From NCBI GenBank assembly GCA_023229135.1, contig JALNZT010000010.1:50718-114717 (forward strand): 64,000 nucleotides of DNA. The letters run 5' to 3'. Of this stretch, positions 46,409 to 55,581 are shown piece by piece. Position 1 is the stretch's first letter. Every line of letters begins with the position of its first letter. The notes under the pieces were generated by a model. The model saw nothing but the letters and a program-made list of their open reading frames with translations. It was not told where the DNA came from and searched no databases. This DNA comes from Bacteroidales bacterium (GTDB taxonomy: Bacteria > Bacteroidota > Bacteroidia > Bacteroidales > F082). The position numbers were made by a program, and so were the translations under genes.

Positions 46409-47767
46409 TTATAAAGCGTTTACCGCGTCTTTAAATTGGTTTCCTCTGTCTTCGTAATTTTCAAATAAATCAAAGCTGGAGCAAGTGGGCGAAAGCAGCA
46501 CCACATCGCCTTTTTGAGCCAGGATCGAAGCAATAGTAACAGCCTGCCTGGCATTTTCCGCTTCGGCTATTTGCTCGATAATTGGCGCAAAAGTTTCGAT
46601 AAGCTTTTGGTTGTCGCGACCCAGACAAACCAGCGCCCTCACTTTGTCGCGTACCAATGGCAGCAGAGCAGTGTAATCGTTTCCTTTATCAATGCCGCCC
46701 GCAATCCAGATCACAGGTTTTGTCATACTTTCGAGGGCAAACCAGGTAGCGTTTACAGTAGTAGCTTTCGAGTCGTTAAAATAAGAAATTCCGTGCACAT
46801 TGGCTACGTATTCAATGCGATGAGCGATATTTTGAAAATCCGACATGCTCTGCTTCAGCGATTCACTGCGGATTTGGAGCAATTTGGACGTTACACCTGC
46901 GGCCATCGAATTATAGGTATTGTGCTTGCCTTGTAAAGCTAATTGTTCGATTGTCATATTAAAATTTGTTTGATTTACATGTATGTTTATCAGGTTGTTG
47001 CTCGCGAAAGCACCCTGAGTTTTAATTTCTTTTTCAATACTTATTGGAAATAATTTTGCCTGCGCGGGATGTTTCACTAATTCGGATTGAATAAGCGCAT
47101 CATCGGCATTAAAAATCAGGCAGTTTTCAGTGGTCTGATTTTTTATAATCCGCATCTTCGAAGCCGTGTAAGCCTCAAAACTATTTTGGTAGCGATCTAA
47201 ATGATTGCGTGTGATATTGAGCAAAACGGCAATGTCCGGATTAAAATCCACGATATCATCAAGCTGAAAGCTACTGATTTCCAGCACAAAATAGGTGTGA
47301 TCGCTCTCGGCCAAAGCAGCAGCAAAGCTACGTCCGATATTTCCGGCTACGCAAACATCCAGTCCTGCGTTTCTCATGATATGGCCAAGTAAAGCGGTCG
47401 TTGTGGTTTTGCCGTTGGAGCCCGTTACTGCAATCAAAAAAGCATTGGTAAACCAGCTCGCAAACTCAATTTCGGAGACCAGATTAATGCCGGCTTTTCT
47501 AATTTTTTGTATAACGCCAGCCTCTTCGGGAATTCCGGGACTTTTAATGATTAGATCTACTTGCAAAATCCGTTTCTCGGTATGCTGGAGTTCCTCGTGC
47601 GGGATATTATTTTCGAGCAAAAACTGTTTAAATTTTTCTGTAATTTTTCCGGCATCAGACACAAATACCTCCATGCCCTGCTTTTTGGCAAGGATGGCAG
47701 CACCGCAACCGCTTTCGCCGGCGCCAAGTACTGCTATTTGGTGATATTTATGCTTTAATGCTTTCAC
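46409..47767 (-). CDS. murD: UDP-N-acetylmuramoylalanine--D-glutamate ligase
   Basis: Adds D-glutamate to UDP-MurNAc-L-Ala. A 452-residue Mur ligase: N-terminal domain AVLGAGESGCGAAILAKKQG, ATP loop VTGSNGKTTTTALLGHI (about 115-131), ILNITRNHLDRYQNSFEAY with the conserved His/Asp pair, and C-terminal YFNDSKATTVNATWFAL and LLSPTCSSFDLFENYEDRG. This last motif binds the D-Glu substrate and is specific to MurD. It is packed 2-3 nt from both neighbours. Confidence 0.97.
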   Translation of the reverse strand: MKALKHKYHQIAVLGAGESGCGAAILAKKQGMEVFVSDAGKITEKFKQFLLENNIPHEELQHTEKRILQVDLIIKSPGIPEEAGVIQKIRKAGINLVSEIEFASWFTNAFLIAVTGSNGKTTTTALLGHIMRNAGLDVCVAGNIGRSFAAALAESDHTYFVLEISSFQLDDIVDFNPDIAVLLNITRNHLDRYQNSFEAYTASKMRIIKNQTTENCLIFNADDALIQSELVKHPAQAKLFPISIEKEIKTQGAFASNNLINIHVNQTNFNMTIEQLALQGKHNTYNSMAAGVTSKLLQIRSESLKQSMSDFQNIAHRIEYVANVHGISYFNDSKATTVNATWFALESMTKPVIWIAGGIDKGNDYTALLPLVRDKVRALVCLGRDNQKLIETFAPIIEQIAEAENARQAVTIASILAQKGDVVLLSPTCSSFDLFENYEDRGNQFKDAVNAL

Positions 47768-47769
47768 AA

Positions 47770-49008
47770 TTATCTGACTTTTAAGGTGATAATGGTTAAA
47801 ACCGCGAGCATAATGCCCACGATTAGAAATCGTTGAACGATTTTTGGTTCAGGATAACCCTGTTTTTGATAGTGGTGATGCAGCGGCGCCATCAGGAAAA
47901 TACGCTTGCCTACACCAAATTTTTTGCGTGTATATTTGAAATAACTGACCTGCAAAAGCACCGAGAGACTTTCGGCCAGAAAAATGCCACAAAGTATCGG
48001 GATGAGTAGCTCTTTCCGGATAAGAATGGCGAACACCGCAATGATGCCGCCTAACGCCAGACTTCCTGTATCGCCCATAAACACTTGCGCCGGATACGAA
48101 TTATACCACATAAAACCAATGTTGGCTCCCACAAAGGCACTGATGAAAATGGTGAGTTCGCCCGTATTTGGTAAGTACATGATATTGAGGTAATCAGCAA
48201 AAATAAAGTTGCCCGAAACCCAGGCTAAAATCCCTAACGTCACCCCGATTATCGCCGAGGTGCCAACCGCCAATCCGTCCATGCCATCGGTTAAGTTCGC
48301 ACCGTTGGAAACCGCTGTGATGATCAAAATAACGAATGGAATAAAGATCAGAAATGCCCATTGGCGGTAATCTCCGCCCATCCATTTGAGCAGAACAGCA
48401 TAATCAAATTCATTGTTTTTTATAAAAGGGATTGTGGTTTTCGTTGAGCGGTGTTCGGAAAGCGTAAAACGACTTTGCTTCCCGGTTTGTGGCATTTCCT
48501 GCACAATCTGTTGCACTTGCACCGGCTTTTCGCGCATCACAACCGCATCATCAAAATACATCACCAGGCCAACTACCAAACCCAAAATCACCTGTCCGGT
48601 AATTTTCAGTCGGGGCGAAAGACCTTTTTTATCCTGCTTGAACACTTTAATATAGTCGTCGTAGAATCCCAGTCCGCCTAACCATATCGTAGTAAACAGC
48701 ATTAAAATGATATAAACATTAGCCAAATCCGCAAAAAGCAAAGTGGGAATCACGATAGAAGCCAGGATAATCAGCCCGCCCATTGTTGGTGTTCCCTGTT
48801 TCTCTTTTTGACCTTCAAGACCCAGATCACGAACAATTTCGCCCACCTGCCTTTTGTTGAGATAAGTGATCCAGCGCTTGCCAAAAACCAAAGAAATCAC
48901 GAGCGAGGTAATCACAGCAGCAGCAGCCCTAAAGGAAATGTACTGAAACATGCCCGCTCCGGGTAAGTCAAAATATTGATCGAGGTATGAAAAAAGATAA
49001 TATAACAT
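47770..49008 (-). CDS. mraY: Phospho-N-acetylmuramoyl-pentapeptide transferase
   Basis: Transfers phospho-MurNAc-pentapeptide to undecaprenyl phosphate to make lipid I. A polytopic membrane protein of 412 residues. Catalytic signatures are KQGTPTMGGLIIL, the DDYIKVF acidic pair, NLTDGMDGLAVG, NIGFMWYNSYPAQVFMGDTG and the cytoplasmic loop FLMAPLHHHYQKQG. It is longer than the 360 residues of E. coli because of an insertion (about 170-215, EKPVQVQQIVQEMPQTGKQS), as in other Bacteroidetes. Confidence 0.97.
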   Translation of the reverse strand: MLYYLFSYLDQYFDLPGAGMFQYISFRAAAAVITSLVISLVFGKRWITYLNKRQVGEIVRDLGLEGQKEKQGTPTMGGLIILASIVIPTLLFADLANVYIILMLFTTIWLGGLGFYDDYIKVFKQDKKGLSPRLKITGQVILGLVVGLVMYFDDAVVMREKPVQVQQIVQEMPQTGKQSRFTLSEHRSTKTTIPFIKNNEFDYAVLLKWMGGDYRQWAFLIFIPFVILIITAVSNGANLTDGMDGLAVGTSAIIGVTLGILAWVSGNFIFADYLNIMYLPNTGELTIFISAFVGANIGFMWYNSYPAQVFMGDTGSLALGGIIAVFAILIRKELLIPILCGIFLAESLSVLLQVSYFKYTRKKFGVGKRIFLMAPLHHHYQKQGYPEPKIVQRFLIVGIMLAVLTIITLKVR

Positions 49009-49010
49009 AA

Positions 49011-50480
49011 CTATACAAGTCTTTGATTTAAAGCTTCTTTCAGTACTTCCAGGTCGTCAAAAGGATACTTCACCTTATTGATTTCCTGGTATTTTTCGTG
49101 GCCTTTCCCAGCCACCAAAATGATGTCTCCTTTATTTGCCAGCGCCACAGCCGTTCTGATGGCTTCTTTGCGATCGGTAATTGCTAGCACCCGATTAAAA
49201 TGTGCTGGCTCAACGCCTTTGCGCATATCGGCAATAATTTTTTCAGGAGCTTCAGTTCGCGGGTTATCAGAAGTGAGCAGCAGTTTATTGCTGTATGTTG
49301 CAGCGATTCGCGCCATTTCAGGGCGTTTGCTGGTGTCGCGGTCGCCACCGGCACCGGCCACCGTAATCAGCCGCTCGTTGTGGGTCCGCACCTGATCGAT
49401 GGTTTTCAATACATTCAGCAGCGCATCGGGCGTATGTGCATAATCCACAATACCGGTGATGCCACTGGGATGATAAACCAGATCAAAACGTCCGGAGGCA
49501 GATCTGAGCATACTCAAACCTTCCAGCGTTTCGATCTCCGAAAGCCCCAACTGACGGGCTGCTCCATAAATTGCAAGCAAATTATACGCATTGAAAGCAC
49601 CGGCCAAACGGGTAGAAACTTCTTCTCCATTGACGAGCAGCAAAAGTCCTTCAAAAGTATTTTCGAGCACTTTTGCCCGGTAATCTGATTCATATTGAAG
49701 CGAATAGGTACAAATTTTCGCTTTAGTATTTTGCACCATAAAGCGACCGTTTTTGTCGTCGAGATTGATGAGTGCAAAAGCAGTTGCAGGCAACCAATCG
49801 AAAAAACTTTTTTTGGTATCGCGATAGGCTTGAAAACTTCCGTGGTAATCCAGGTGATCGTGGGTGAGGTTGCTAAAAATTCCACCGGCAAAACGCAATC
49901 CTGCCACCCGAAACTGATCAATGGCATGCGAACTCACTTCAATAAAAGCATAATCGCAGCCTTGGCTAACCATCTCGCTCAAAAGCTTGTTCAGGCTTAG
50001 CGAATCCGGTGTTGTGTGTGATGCGGATAGGATATTTTGTCCAATTTTATTTTCAATGGTCGAAAGCAACCCAACCTTAAAGCCGTTATCAGTAAACAAT
50101 TGGTGCAACAAAGTTGCGATAGTTGTTTTGCCATTCGTACCGGTTACGCCAACCAGCTTGAGTTTTTGTGAAGGATGCTCATAAAAGTTAGCAGCTGCCA
50201 GCGCCAGGCTGTAAGCGGCGTTTTCGACACGGATATAAGTGACATTTTGATGAAGTTGGTTGGGCATTTTTTCGCAAATCACAGCCACAGCACCATTTTC
50301 AATCGCTTGATTTATAAACAAATGCCCATCAGAAAGCTGGCCTTTAACAGCAAAGAACAAGCTTCCCGGTGCTACTTCACGGGAATCAAAAAACAAGGCA
50401 TCCACGTTTGTAGAGGTATCGCCGGCCACATCGCGCACCGGGCATTTATAAATTATATCTGACACGCTCTTCTTCATCAC
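49011..50480 (-). CDS. murE: UDP-MurNAc-L-Ala-D-Glu--meso-diaminopimelate ligase
   Basis: Adds the third stem-peptide residue. The 489-residue Mur ligase has an N-terminal domain with FFDSREVAPGSLFFAVKG, ATP loop VTGTNGKTTIATLLHQL (about 113-129), NLTHDHLDYHGSFQAYRD, and C-terminal IVDYAHTPDALLNVL. The C-terminal DNPRTEAPE motif indicates meso-diaminopimelate as substrate (lysine enzymes lack DNPR), so the peptidoglycan is predicted to be DAP type. The start overlaps the ftsI stop by 4 nt. Confidence 0.97.
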   Translation of the reverse strand: MMKKSVSDIIYKCPVRDVAGDTSTNVDALFFDSREVAPGSLFFAVKGQLSDGHLFINQAIENGAVAVICEKMPNQLHQNVTYIRVENAAYSLALAAANFYEHPSQKLKLVGVTGTNGKTTIATLLHQLFTDNGFKVGLLSTIENKIGQNILSASHTTPDSLSLNKLLSEMVSQGCDYAFIEVSSHAIDQFRVAGLRFAGGIFSNLTHDHLDYHGSFQAYRDTKKSFFDWLPATAFALINLDDKNGRFMVQNTKAKICTYSLQYESDYRAKVLENTFEGLLLLVNGEEVSTRLAGAFNAYNLLAIYGAARQLGLSEIETLEGLSMLRSASGRFDLVYHPSGITGIVDYAHTPDALLNVLKTIDQVRTHNERLITVAGAGGDRDTSKRPEMARIAATYSNKLLLTSDNPRTEAPEKIIADMRKGVEPAHFNRVLAITDRKEAIRTAVALANKGDIILVAGKGHEKYQEINKVKYPFDDLEVLKEALNQRLV

Positions 50481-52600
50481 AAATTCAAGAGTTTTAGTTC
50501 GATCATTTGTCCTTTCACAGGGGTATTTCCGGCATTTATCGATTGCCAGGCCACCTGCCCATGTCCGCTCAACTGCACTTTCATCCCCATATTTTCAAGT
50601 AAAAACACAGCATCGCGCGCGTTCATGCCTCTTAGATTAGGAATAAGATTTTCGCGGTAGTTGATGCTTCGCAAAGCCAAGCCCAGTGAATCTGCTTTGG
50701 CATTGAGCCAAACTGCTCCCTTAGAAGTATTCTGAAACGGTACTTCAAGGGCTTCGTACAAACTGGCAGCATCTTCGTGAAAAAGCGGCACACCGGTTAT
50801 CGCCAAAACACTTGTTTCTACGGGTTTATCTTTTGTTTCGTCGTGAATATTTAAGCGGGTAGCATAAATTTTATCGGCAATTTCTTTAAAGACGGGTGCG
50901 GATACCGCTCCTCCATAAATTTTCCCGGATGAGGGATTGCTGACTACAACGATACAGCTATATTTTGGGTTTGAAGCAGGGAAATATCCTACAAAAGAAG
51001 CGGTGTAATTCGTTTTGTTGTAGCCGGTTTTCCCACTTGCAATTTGTGCTGTCCCGGTTTTTCCGGCGATGGTGAAGGAGCTGCTTTTCAGGTACCGCGC
51101 CGTACCATTTTGCACCACCCCTTCCATCAGGCTTTTCACAGAGTCGATGGTGGAGCGGGAAGCGATAGATTTATTGATCACAGTGGTTTCAAAATGCTTC
51201 ACTACATTCACGCCCTGCCGAATTTCTTCAACGAAAATAGGCTTCACCATTTTGCCATCGTTGGCCACCGCATTATAAAAAGTCAGGATTTGCAAAGGCG
51301 TCATACTCAGCTCATATCCAATTGACATCCAGGGAAGTGTGGTGCCATACCAATATTTTTTATCGCGTGGATGCTTGATATACGGCTTGCCTTCACCGGC
51401 AATATCCATCCCAAGCGGGTTGTTGAGCGACATCCCGTAGAGGCGTTCCACAAACTTTTCCGGATTTTCTTTATAGGCCTCATAAACGAGTCGGCTAATG
51501 GCCACATTCGACGACTTTTCGAAAGCTTCCCGCACCGTAATTCTGCCGTTGCGGATGGGATAAACATCACGCATCGTTCTGTTAAAATATACAGTGTAGC
51601 CCGACCTGCCAATATCAATGGTGTCGCTCAGTTTCACTTTAGCATCTTCAAGCAGCGCCATCATCGAAGCCAATTTAAAAGTAGAACCCGGCTCAACACT
51701 CTCGGCCAGTGCATAATTATATTTTTCCCGATAAGCCCCCGATGCCTTGTCCCAACTCAGGTTAGCGATGGCTTTAATTTTTCCGGTAGCCACTTCCATC
51801 AGCACCGCACAGCCTTCTTCGGCGTTGTTTTCAATCAAATTGCGACGCAGCGCATCCTCAGCCACATCTTGTATGTTGATGTCGATCGTTGTCACCACAT
51901 CTTTTCCGTTTTGCGGCTCCACCTCATTATCGTCAAACATGGGTTTCCAATCTCCATTGTTTATCCGGCGTTTCAGTTGTTTGCCGTCAATTCCTTTCAG
52001 CTCCTGATGGTAAGCGCCCTCGATGCCCACAAACAAATCTTCGCTTTCATTTTCATATCCAATTGTTCGGCTCGCGAGCTCCCGGAAAGGCTTTTCACGT
52101 TTATCATGTGGAATCAAAATCAGGCCGCCTCTGTATTTGCCCCGTTTCAAAATCGGGAAGCTGCGCAATTTTTTCACTTGAGAAAAAGTGGCGCGGCTAT
52201 GCAACAAAAAATAACGGTTGCCTTGTTTGCGCGCAGTTTTGAGATCGTGCAGATAGGCTGCTTTGGAATTATCCTTAAAAAGTTCAGAAAGTAAGAACGC
52301 CAGCGAATCAACTTTTGAATCAAAAAACGGTTGATCAATCAGCGTGGAAGCAATATCCAGGCGGACCTCAAAAACCGGCACCGAAGTGGCTAATAAAGCA
52401 CCATCATCGGACAACACATTTCCGCGCAAAGCTTGGACGCTGAAAAATTTCAGCTCTTGCTTTTGCGCCTGCGCCCTAAGCTGTTCGCCTTTTGTAAGCT
52501 GAATCCAGCCAATGCGGAAAACAATCGCCAGTCCGAAGATGAGCATCACTACATACAACAGGTAAACCCGCCACAATATGTCTTTTTTCTCATCCATCAA
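50477..52600 (-). CDS. ftsI: Septal transpeptidase FtsI (PBP3) with PASTA domain
   Basis: Class B penicillin-binding protein, 707 residues. It has one N-terminal membrane helix (VYLLYVVMLIFGLAIVFRI), a pedestal domain, and a transpeptidase domain with active-site Ser306 in STFK, the SSN motif in FEKSSNVAISRL and the AGKTGTAQ box. The last 65 residues form a PASTA domain (LIPNLRGMNARDAVFLLENM), unlike E. coli FtsI but usual for Bacteroidetes. It follows ftsL with a 4-nt overlap and overlaps murE in turn. It cross-links septal peptidoglycan as partner of FtsW. Confidence 0.96.
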   Translation of the reverse strand: MMDEKKDILWRVYLLYVVMLIFGLAIVFRIGWIQLTKGEQLRAQAQKQELKFFSVQALRGNVLSDDGALLATSVPVFEVRLDIASTLIDQPFFDSKVDSLAFLLSELFKDNSKAAYLHDLKTARKQGNRYFLLHSRATFSQVKKLRSFPILKRGKYRGGLILIPHDKREKPFRELASRTIGYENESEDLFVGIEGAYHQELKGIDGKQLKRRINNGDWKPMFDDNEVEPQNGKDVVTTIDINIQDVAEDALRRNLIENNAEEGCAVLMEVATGKIKAIANLSWDKASGAYREKYNYALAESVEPGSTFKLASMMALLEDAKVKLSDTIDIGRSGYTVYFNRTMRDVYPIRNGRITVREAFEKSSNVAISRLVYEAYKENPEKFVERLYGMSLNNPLGMDIAGEGKPYIKHPRDKKYWYGTTLPWMSIGYELSMTPLQILTFYNAVANDGKMVKPIFVEEIRQGVNVVKHFETTVINKSIASRSTIDSVKSLMEGVVQNGTARYLKSSSFTIAGKTGTAQIASGKTGYNKTNYTASFVGYFPASNPKYSCIVVVSNPSSGKIYGGAVSAPVFKEIADKIYATRLNIHDETKDKPVETSVLAITGVPLFHEDAASLYEALEVPFQNTSKGAVWLNAKADSLGLALRSINYRENLIPNLRGMNARDAVFLLENMGMKVQLSGHGQVAWQSINAGNTPVKGQMIELKLLNL

Positions 52601-53004
52601 TCGTAATCCTCCATTTTGATGATCAATTTCTTAACAGGCTCCGTCGATTCTTTTAGCCCTGAATTTTTAAGTTTTCTTGCAATCTCGGATTGTTTGGTCT
52701 GCTGCATCAGATCAGATTTTGTAGAAATATACTCGTAATGCAGCTCTTTAAGCTCGCGGTTTAAGTCGTCAATTTTCCGACTCATACCCTCGGTATAATA
52801 GCTGTTACCGATATAAACCAATGCTATAGCAGCCAGAAAAAACACGTAACTGGTTTGCTTTCTGACCCAGCTATAGGCCAAAAAATCACCGCCAAGCACC
52901 TCCAGAAAGAACTTCCCAAAAAGACTGCGTTGCTTTTTGATTTTTGGTTCTGCCTGAGGGGGCGCCTCGTGCTTTTCTATTAATTCATTGGTTCTTTTTT
53001 CCAT
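52597..53004 (-). CDS. ftsL: FtsL-like cell division protein
   Basis: A 135-residue bitopic protein. A basic cytoplasmic N-terminus (about 1-47) is followed by a transmembrane helix (YVFFLAAIALVYIGNSYY, about 49-66), then a periplasmic leucine-zipper-like coiled coil (DDLNRELKELHYEYIS). Sequence identity to characterised FtsL is low, but size, topology and position between rsmH and ftsI are diagnostic. The extended cytoplasmic part with Pro/Lys residues is typical for the phylum (FtsL-like YtpA-type annotations). Confidence 0.85.
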   Translation of the reverse strand: MEKRTNELIEKHEAPPQAEPKIKKQRSLFGKFFLEVLGGDFLAYSWVRKQTSYVFFLAAIALVYIGNSYYTEGMSRKIDDLNRELKELHYEYISTKSDLMQQTKQSEIARKLKNSGLKESTEPVKKLIIKMEDYD

Positions 53005-53005
53005 C

Positions 53006-53899
53006 TTATTTCTTTTGTGCTATTCTAAGTTTGGCACTTCTTGATCTGTTATTTTCTTCTATTTCAGGTGTTGTAGGGATAATCGGTTTGCGGCTAATGA
53101 GCTCATAAGGTGTTTGTGGTCGACCGAAAAAATCTTTTTCAATCACGCCATCAGCACGGCCTGAACGCATAAAATTTTTCACCAGTCTGTCTTCGAGCGA
53201 GTGGTAAGAAATTACCACTAATCTTCCGCCGGGTTTGAGCAGTGGCGCACATTGTTCGAGGAAAATTTCCAGTACTTTCAGTTCTTCATTTACCTCGATG
53301 CGCAAGGCCTGAAAAACCTGTGCCAGCACCTTAAATTCCTTGTGCTTTGGCAAGCTTTTTTCAATGGCAGTTTTGAGGTCTGTGGTAGATTTTATGGCTT
53401 GATTTTGGCGGTAAGCAACAATATGTCCGGCCATATTCCAGGCGTTTGGCAGTTCGCCATATTTTCTAAACAAAGTCGTGAGCTGTTCCTGATCGTATGT
53501 GTTCACAATATCAGCAGCAGATTTGGCGCTATTTTGATCCATCCGCATATCCAGCGCACCTTCAAAACGGGTAGAGAAGCCTTTTTCGGCCACATCAAAC
53601 TGATGTGAGGAAACGCCCAAATCGGCAAAAATACCATCGAGCTGCTCAACGCCATACATACGCACAAAATTACTGAGGTACTGAAAGTTATGAGGTATAA
53701 AAGTAAAACGATCATCAGCAATGGCATTGGCCTGCGCATCTTTGTCCTGATCAAAACCAAACAGCCGTCCATTGCCCAACTTCTCCATTATGGCACGGGC
53801 ATGGCCGCCTCCGCCAAAGGTTACATCGGCATAAAGGCCATCAGGTTTCACCTGCAAGCCTTCCACTGATTCGTGAAGCATGACTGGTTTGTGGTACAT
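53006..53899 (-). CDS. rsmH: 16S rRNA (cytosine(1402)-N4)-methyltransferase
   Basis: SAM-dependent methylation of C1402 in the ribosomal P site. The 297-residue protein has the MraW signature: HKPVMLHESVEGL, SAM loop YADVTFGGGGHARAIME, DGIFADLGVSSHQFD, and the C-terminal VVISYHSLEDRLVKNFM. It lies 6 nt after mraZ and 1-2 nt before ftsL, in the standard dcw order. The gene was formerly called mraW. Confidence 0.97.
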   Translation of the reverse strand: MYHKPVMLHESVEGLQVKPDGLYADVTFGGGGHARAIMEKLGNGRLFGFDQDKDAQANAIADDRFTFIPHNFQYLSNFVRMYGVEQLDGIFADLGVSSHQFDVAEKGFSTRFEGALDMRMDQNSAKSAADIVNTYDQEQLTTLFRKYGELPNAWNMAGHIVAYRQNQAIKSTTDLKTAIEKSLPKHKEFKVLAQVFQALRIEVNEELKVLEIFLEQCAPLLKPGGRLVVISYHSLEDRLVKNFMRSGRADGVIEKDFFGRPQTPYELISRKPIIPTTPEIEENNRSRSAKLRIAQKK

Positions 53900-53905
53900 A
53901 TATTT

Positions 53906-54370
53906 TTAGCTCGTTTGGTCGGTATTACCCAGTTTCTCTGTTGCCAATCTTTCGAATGCGTCTTCATCCATGCGGTTGATTTCCTCATCGTACGACGCTT
54001 TATCCCAAAGCTCCATTTTGACAGTGAGAGAAGTGAGTACTACCTCCTTCTGCAAGCCACCTGAATCAATCAGGTTTTTGGGAATCTGCAAACGCCCTGA
54101 GCCATCAATTTTTACCATTTTGGCTCCGGCATTGTACTTACGTACAAGTTCTACATTCGACCGCACAAATTGATTCAACGAACGCAACTTATCCTGCGTT
54201 TGTACCCAATCGCTCATAGTATAAAGCTCTAGACACTTGCTAAAAAGACCTGGCCGAAGCACAAAACCCTCCCCTGCAAGGCCGCCAAGTTGCTCCTTGA
54301 AATCTGCCGGAAGCATCAGTCTTCCCTTGGCATCCAGCTTACATTGATATTGTCCGATTGGGTAATTCAA
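53906..54370 (-). CDS. mraZ: Transcriptional regulator MraZ
   Basis: AbrB-fold DNA-binding protein that autoregulates the dcw cluster. Two tandem MraZ repeats are present: QYQCKLDAKGRLMLPADFKE (about 8-27) and AKMVKIDGSGRLQIPKNLI (about 82-100). The start codon is TTG: no in-frame ATG lies between it and the first repeat, and the frame upstream has none either. 154 residues is the usual length. It heads the 14-gene cluster and has three MraZ-box-like repeats 35-65 bp upstream. Confidence 0.95.
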   Translation of the reverse strand: MNYPIGQYQCKLDAKGRLMLPADFKEQLGGLAGEGFVLRPGLFSKCLELYTMSDWVQTQDKLRSLNQFVRSNVELVRKYNAGAKMVKIDGSGRLQIPKNLIDSGGLQKEVVLTSLTVKMELWDKASYDEEINRMDEDAFERLATEKLGNTDQTS

Positions 54371-54403
54371 AAATTTGTCAATTAGTGAGGTAAAATTAGT
54401 GCA

Positions 54404-54433
54404 TTTTTTCCCACATTACCCCATTTTATACCA
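54404..54433 (-). promoter_or_regulatory. MraZ-box-like triple repeat
   Basis: Read on the minus strand, three 10-bp units follow one another: TGGTATAAAA, TGGGGTAATG, TGGGAAAAAA. The MraZ operator in other bacteria is TGGGN repeated at 10-bp spacing, so unit 1 is degenerate and units 2-3 match. They sit 35-65 bp upstream of the TTG start of mraZ. Confidence 0.7.
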
Positions 54434-54679
54434 CAAAAGTTATCAAATGTTACAAAAAAGCTGAAAATAATTTGAAATTTTAGCGTAATCACCTGTTACA
54501 AAGCGTTTTAAAAAATGCAAGAAAGTGGCATAAAAGCTTATCACTTGATAATGAATACGTTTTATTACCAATTAAAATGGAAAAAACACAAAATCAGACA
54601 GATGGGAGCTTGAGAAAATTTTGTAGCCCATTACATCATCATTTTAGCTATTTTTGTAACGAAAAGCCGTAAGTGAACT
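54434..54679. other. Divergent promoter region between mraZ and glsA-like gene
   Basis: AT-rich and without a gene. On the minus strand TAACTTTTG (near 54435-54450) is a near match to a -7 element for mraZ. On the plus strand TATTTTTG (54649-54656) matches the -7 consensus for the acyltransferase gene; the nearest TTTG upstream (54620-54623) is 25 nt away, longer than usual. Confidence 0.45.
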
Positions 54680-55564
54680 ATGAAAGAAACGCAGCAGTCT
54701 GTCCCTCAGCAAGACCAGAATTTGATTGATGTGGAACGTGTATTTAACCAAAAAAATCCACGCCTGTCTGCACTTATTCCTGGTTTCGTGTATAGCTACA
54801 TCAAGCGCATCATACACCAGGAACAGATTAACCGTTTAATTAAACGCTCAAAACACCGCTACGGTCTTGATTTCGTGGATGCAATCATGGAAGAGTTTGA
54901 TCCGGAGGTAGAAGTGATTGGCTTGGAAAAAATTCCGGTTTCCGAGCGGATTATTGTCGCCTCTAACCATCCACTTGGCGGCCTCGATGGCATCGCATTG
55001 ATGCAGGCTCTAGGTAAAAAACGGCAAGATATCCGCTTTCCTGTCAATGATATTTTACTTTACCTCGAAAACCTGAAACCGCTTTTTATTCCCATTAATA
55101 AACACGGCAGCAATGCAGAAAATATCCGGATTTTAAATGAAACTTTTGAAGGCAACGACAGTATTTGCTATTTTCCTTTTGGACTTGTTTCGCGCAAAAA
55201 GGGCGGTAAAATTTACGACTTGGAATGGAAAAAAACCTTCTTGACAAAGGCGAAAAGATATCAACGAACAATTGTACCAACACATATTGCAGGCAGAAAC
55301 TCTAACTTTTTTTACGGACTGTCAAATATTCGTAAATCGCTTGGCATCAAAGCCAACTTTGAGATGTTATACCTGGCAGATGAGTTTTTTAAACAGAAAG
55401 ACAAAAAAATTATCATCACTTTTGGTACACCTGTGAGCTACGAAACTTTCGACAAAACGCGCACTGATAAAGAATGGGCCACGCAGCTCAGAAATTACAT
55501 CTATCAACTACCTAAAAACCCTGATTTAATATTTGACCCGACGGAAAACTACACGCTTTTTTAA
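54680..55564 (+). CDS. glsA: PlsC-like O-acyltransferase, probable glycine-lipid GlsA
   Basis: Membrane-associated acyltransferase of 294 residues. The acceptor/catalytic motif is ASNHPLGGLDG at about 94-104, a variant of NHxxxxD with five residues between His and Asp. FIPINKHGSNAENI and CYFPFGLVSRKKGG match the second and third lysophospholipid-acyltransferase blocks. In Bacteroides, an enzyme of this type (GlsA) O-acylates commendamide-like N-acyl-3-hydroxy glycine lipid made by GlsB, and the two genes are neighbours. Here a GlsB/OlsB-like gene starts 17 nt downstream, so that pathway is the best inference; ornithine lipid is the alternative. Confidence 0.72.
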   Translation: MKETQQSVPQQDQNLIDVERVFNQKNPRLSALIPGFVYSYIKRIIHQEQINRLIKRSKHRYGLDFVDAIMEEFDPEVEVIGLEKIPVSERIIVASNHPLGGLDGIALMQALGKKRQDIRFPVNDILLYLENLKPLFIPINKHGSNAENIRILNETFEGNDSICYFPFGLVSRKKGGKIYDLEWKKTFLTKAKRYQRTIVPTHIAGRNSNFFYGLSNIRKSLGIKANFEMLYLADEFFKQKDKKIIITFGTPVSYETFDKTRTDKEWATQLRNYIYQLPKNPDLIFDPTENYTLF

Positions 55565-55581
55565 ATGCTAATTTTTTTAAC

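Noticed and set aside
51371..52294. 307-codon plus-strand frame antisense to ftsI
   Set aside because: The penicillin-binding protein on the minus strand has complete catalytic motifs; the antisense frame has none.
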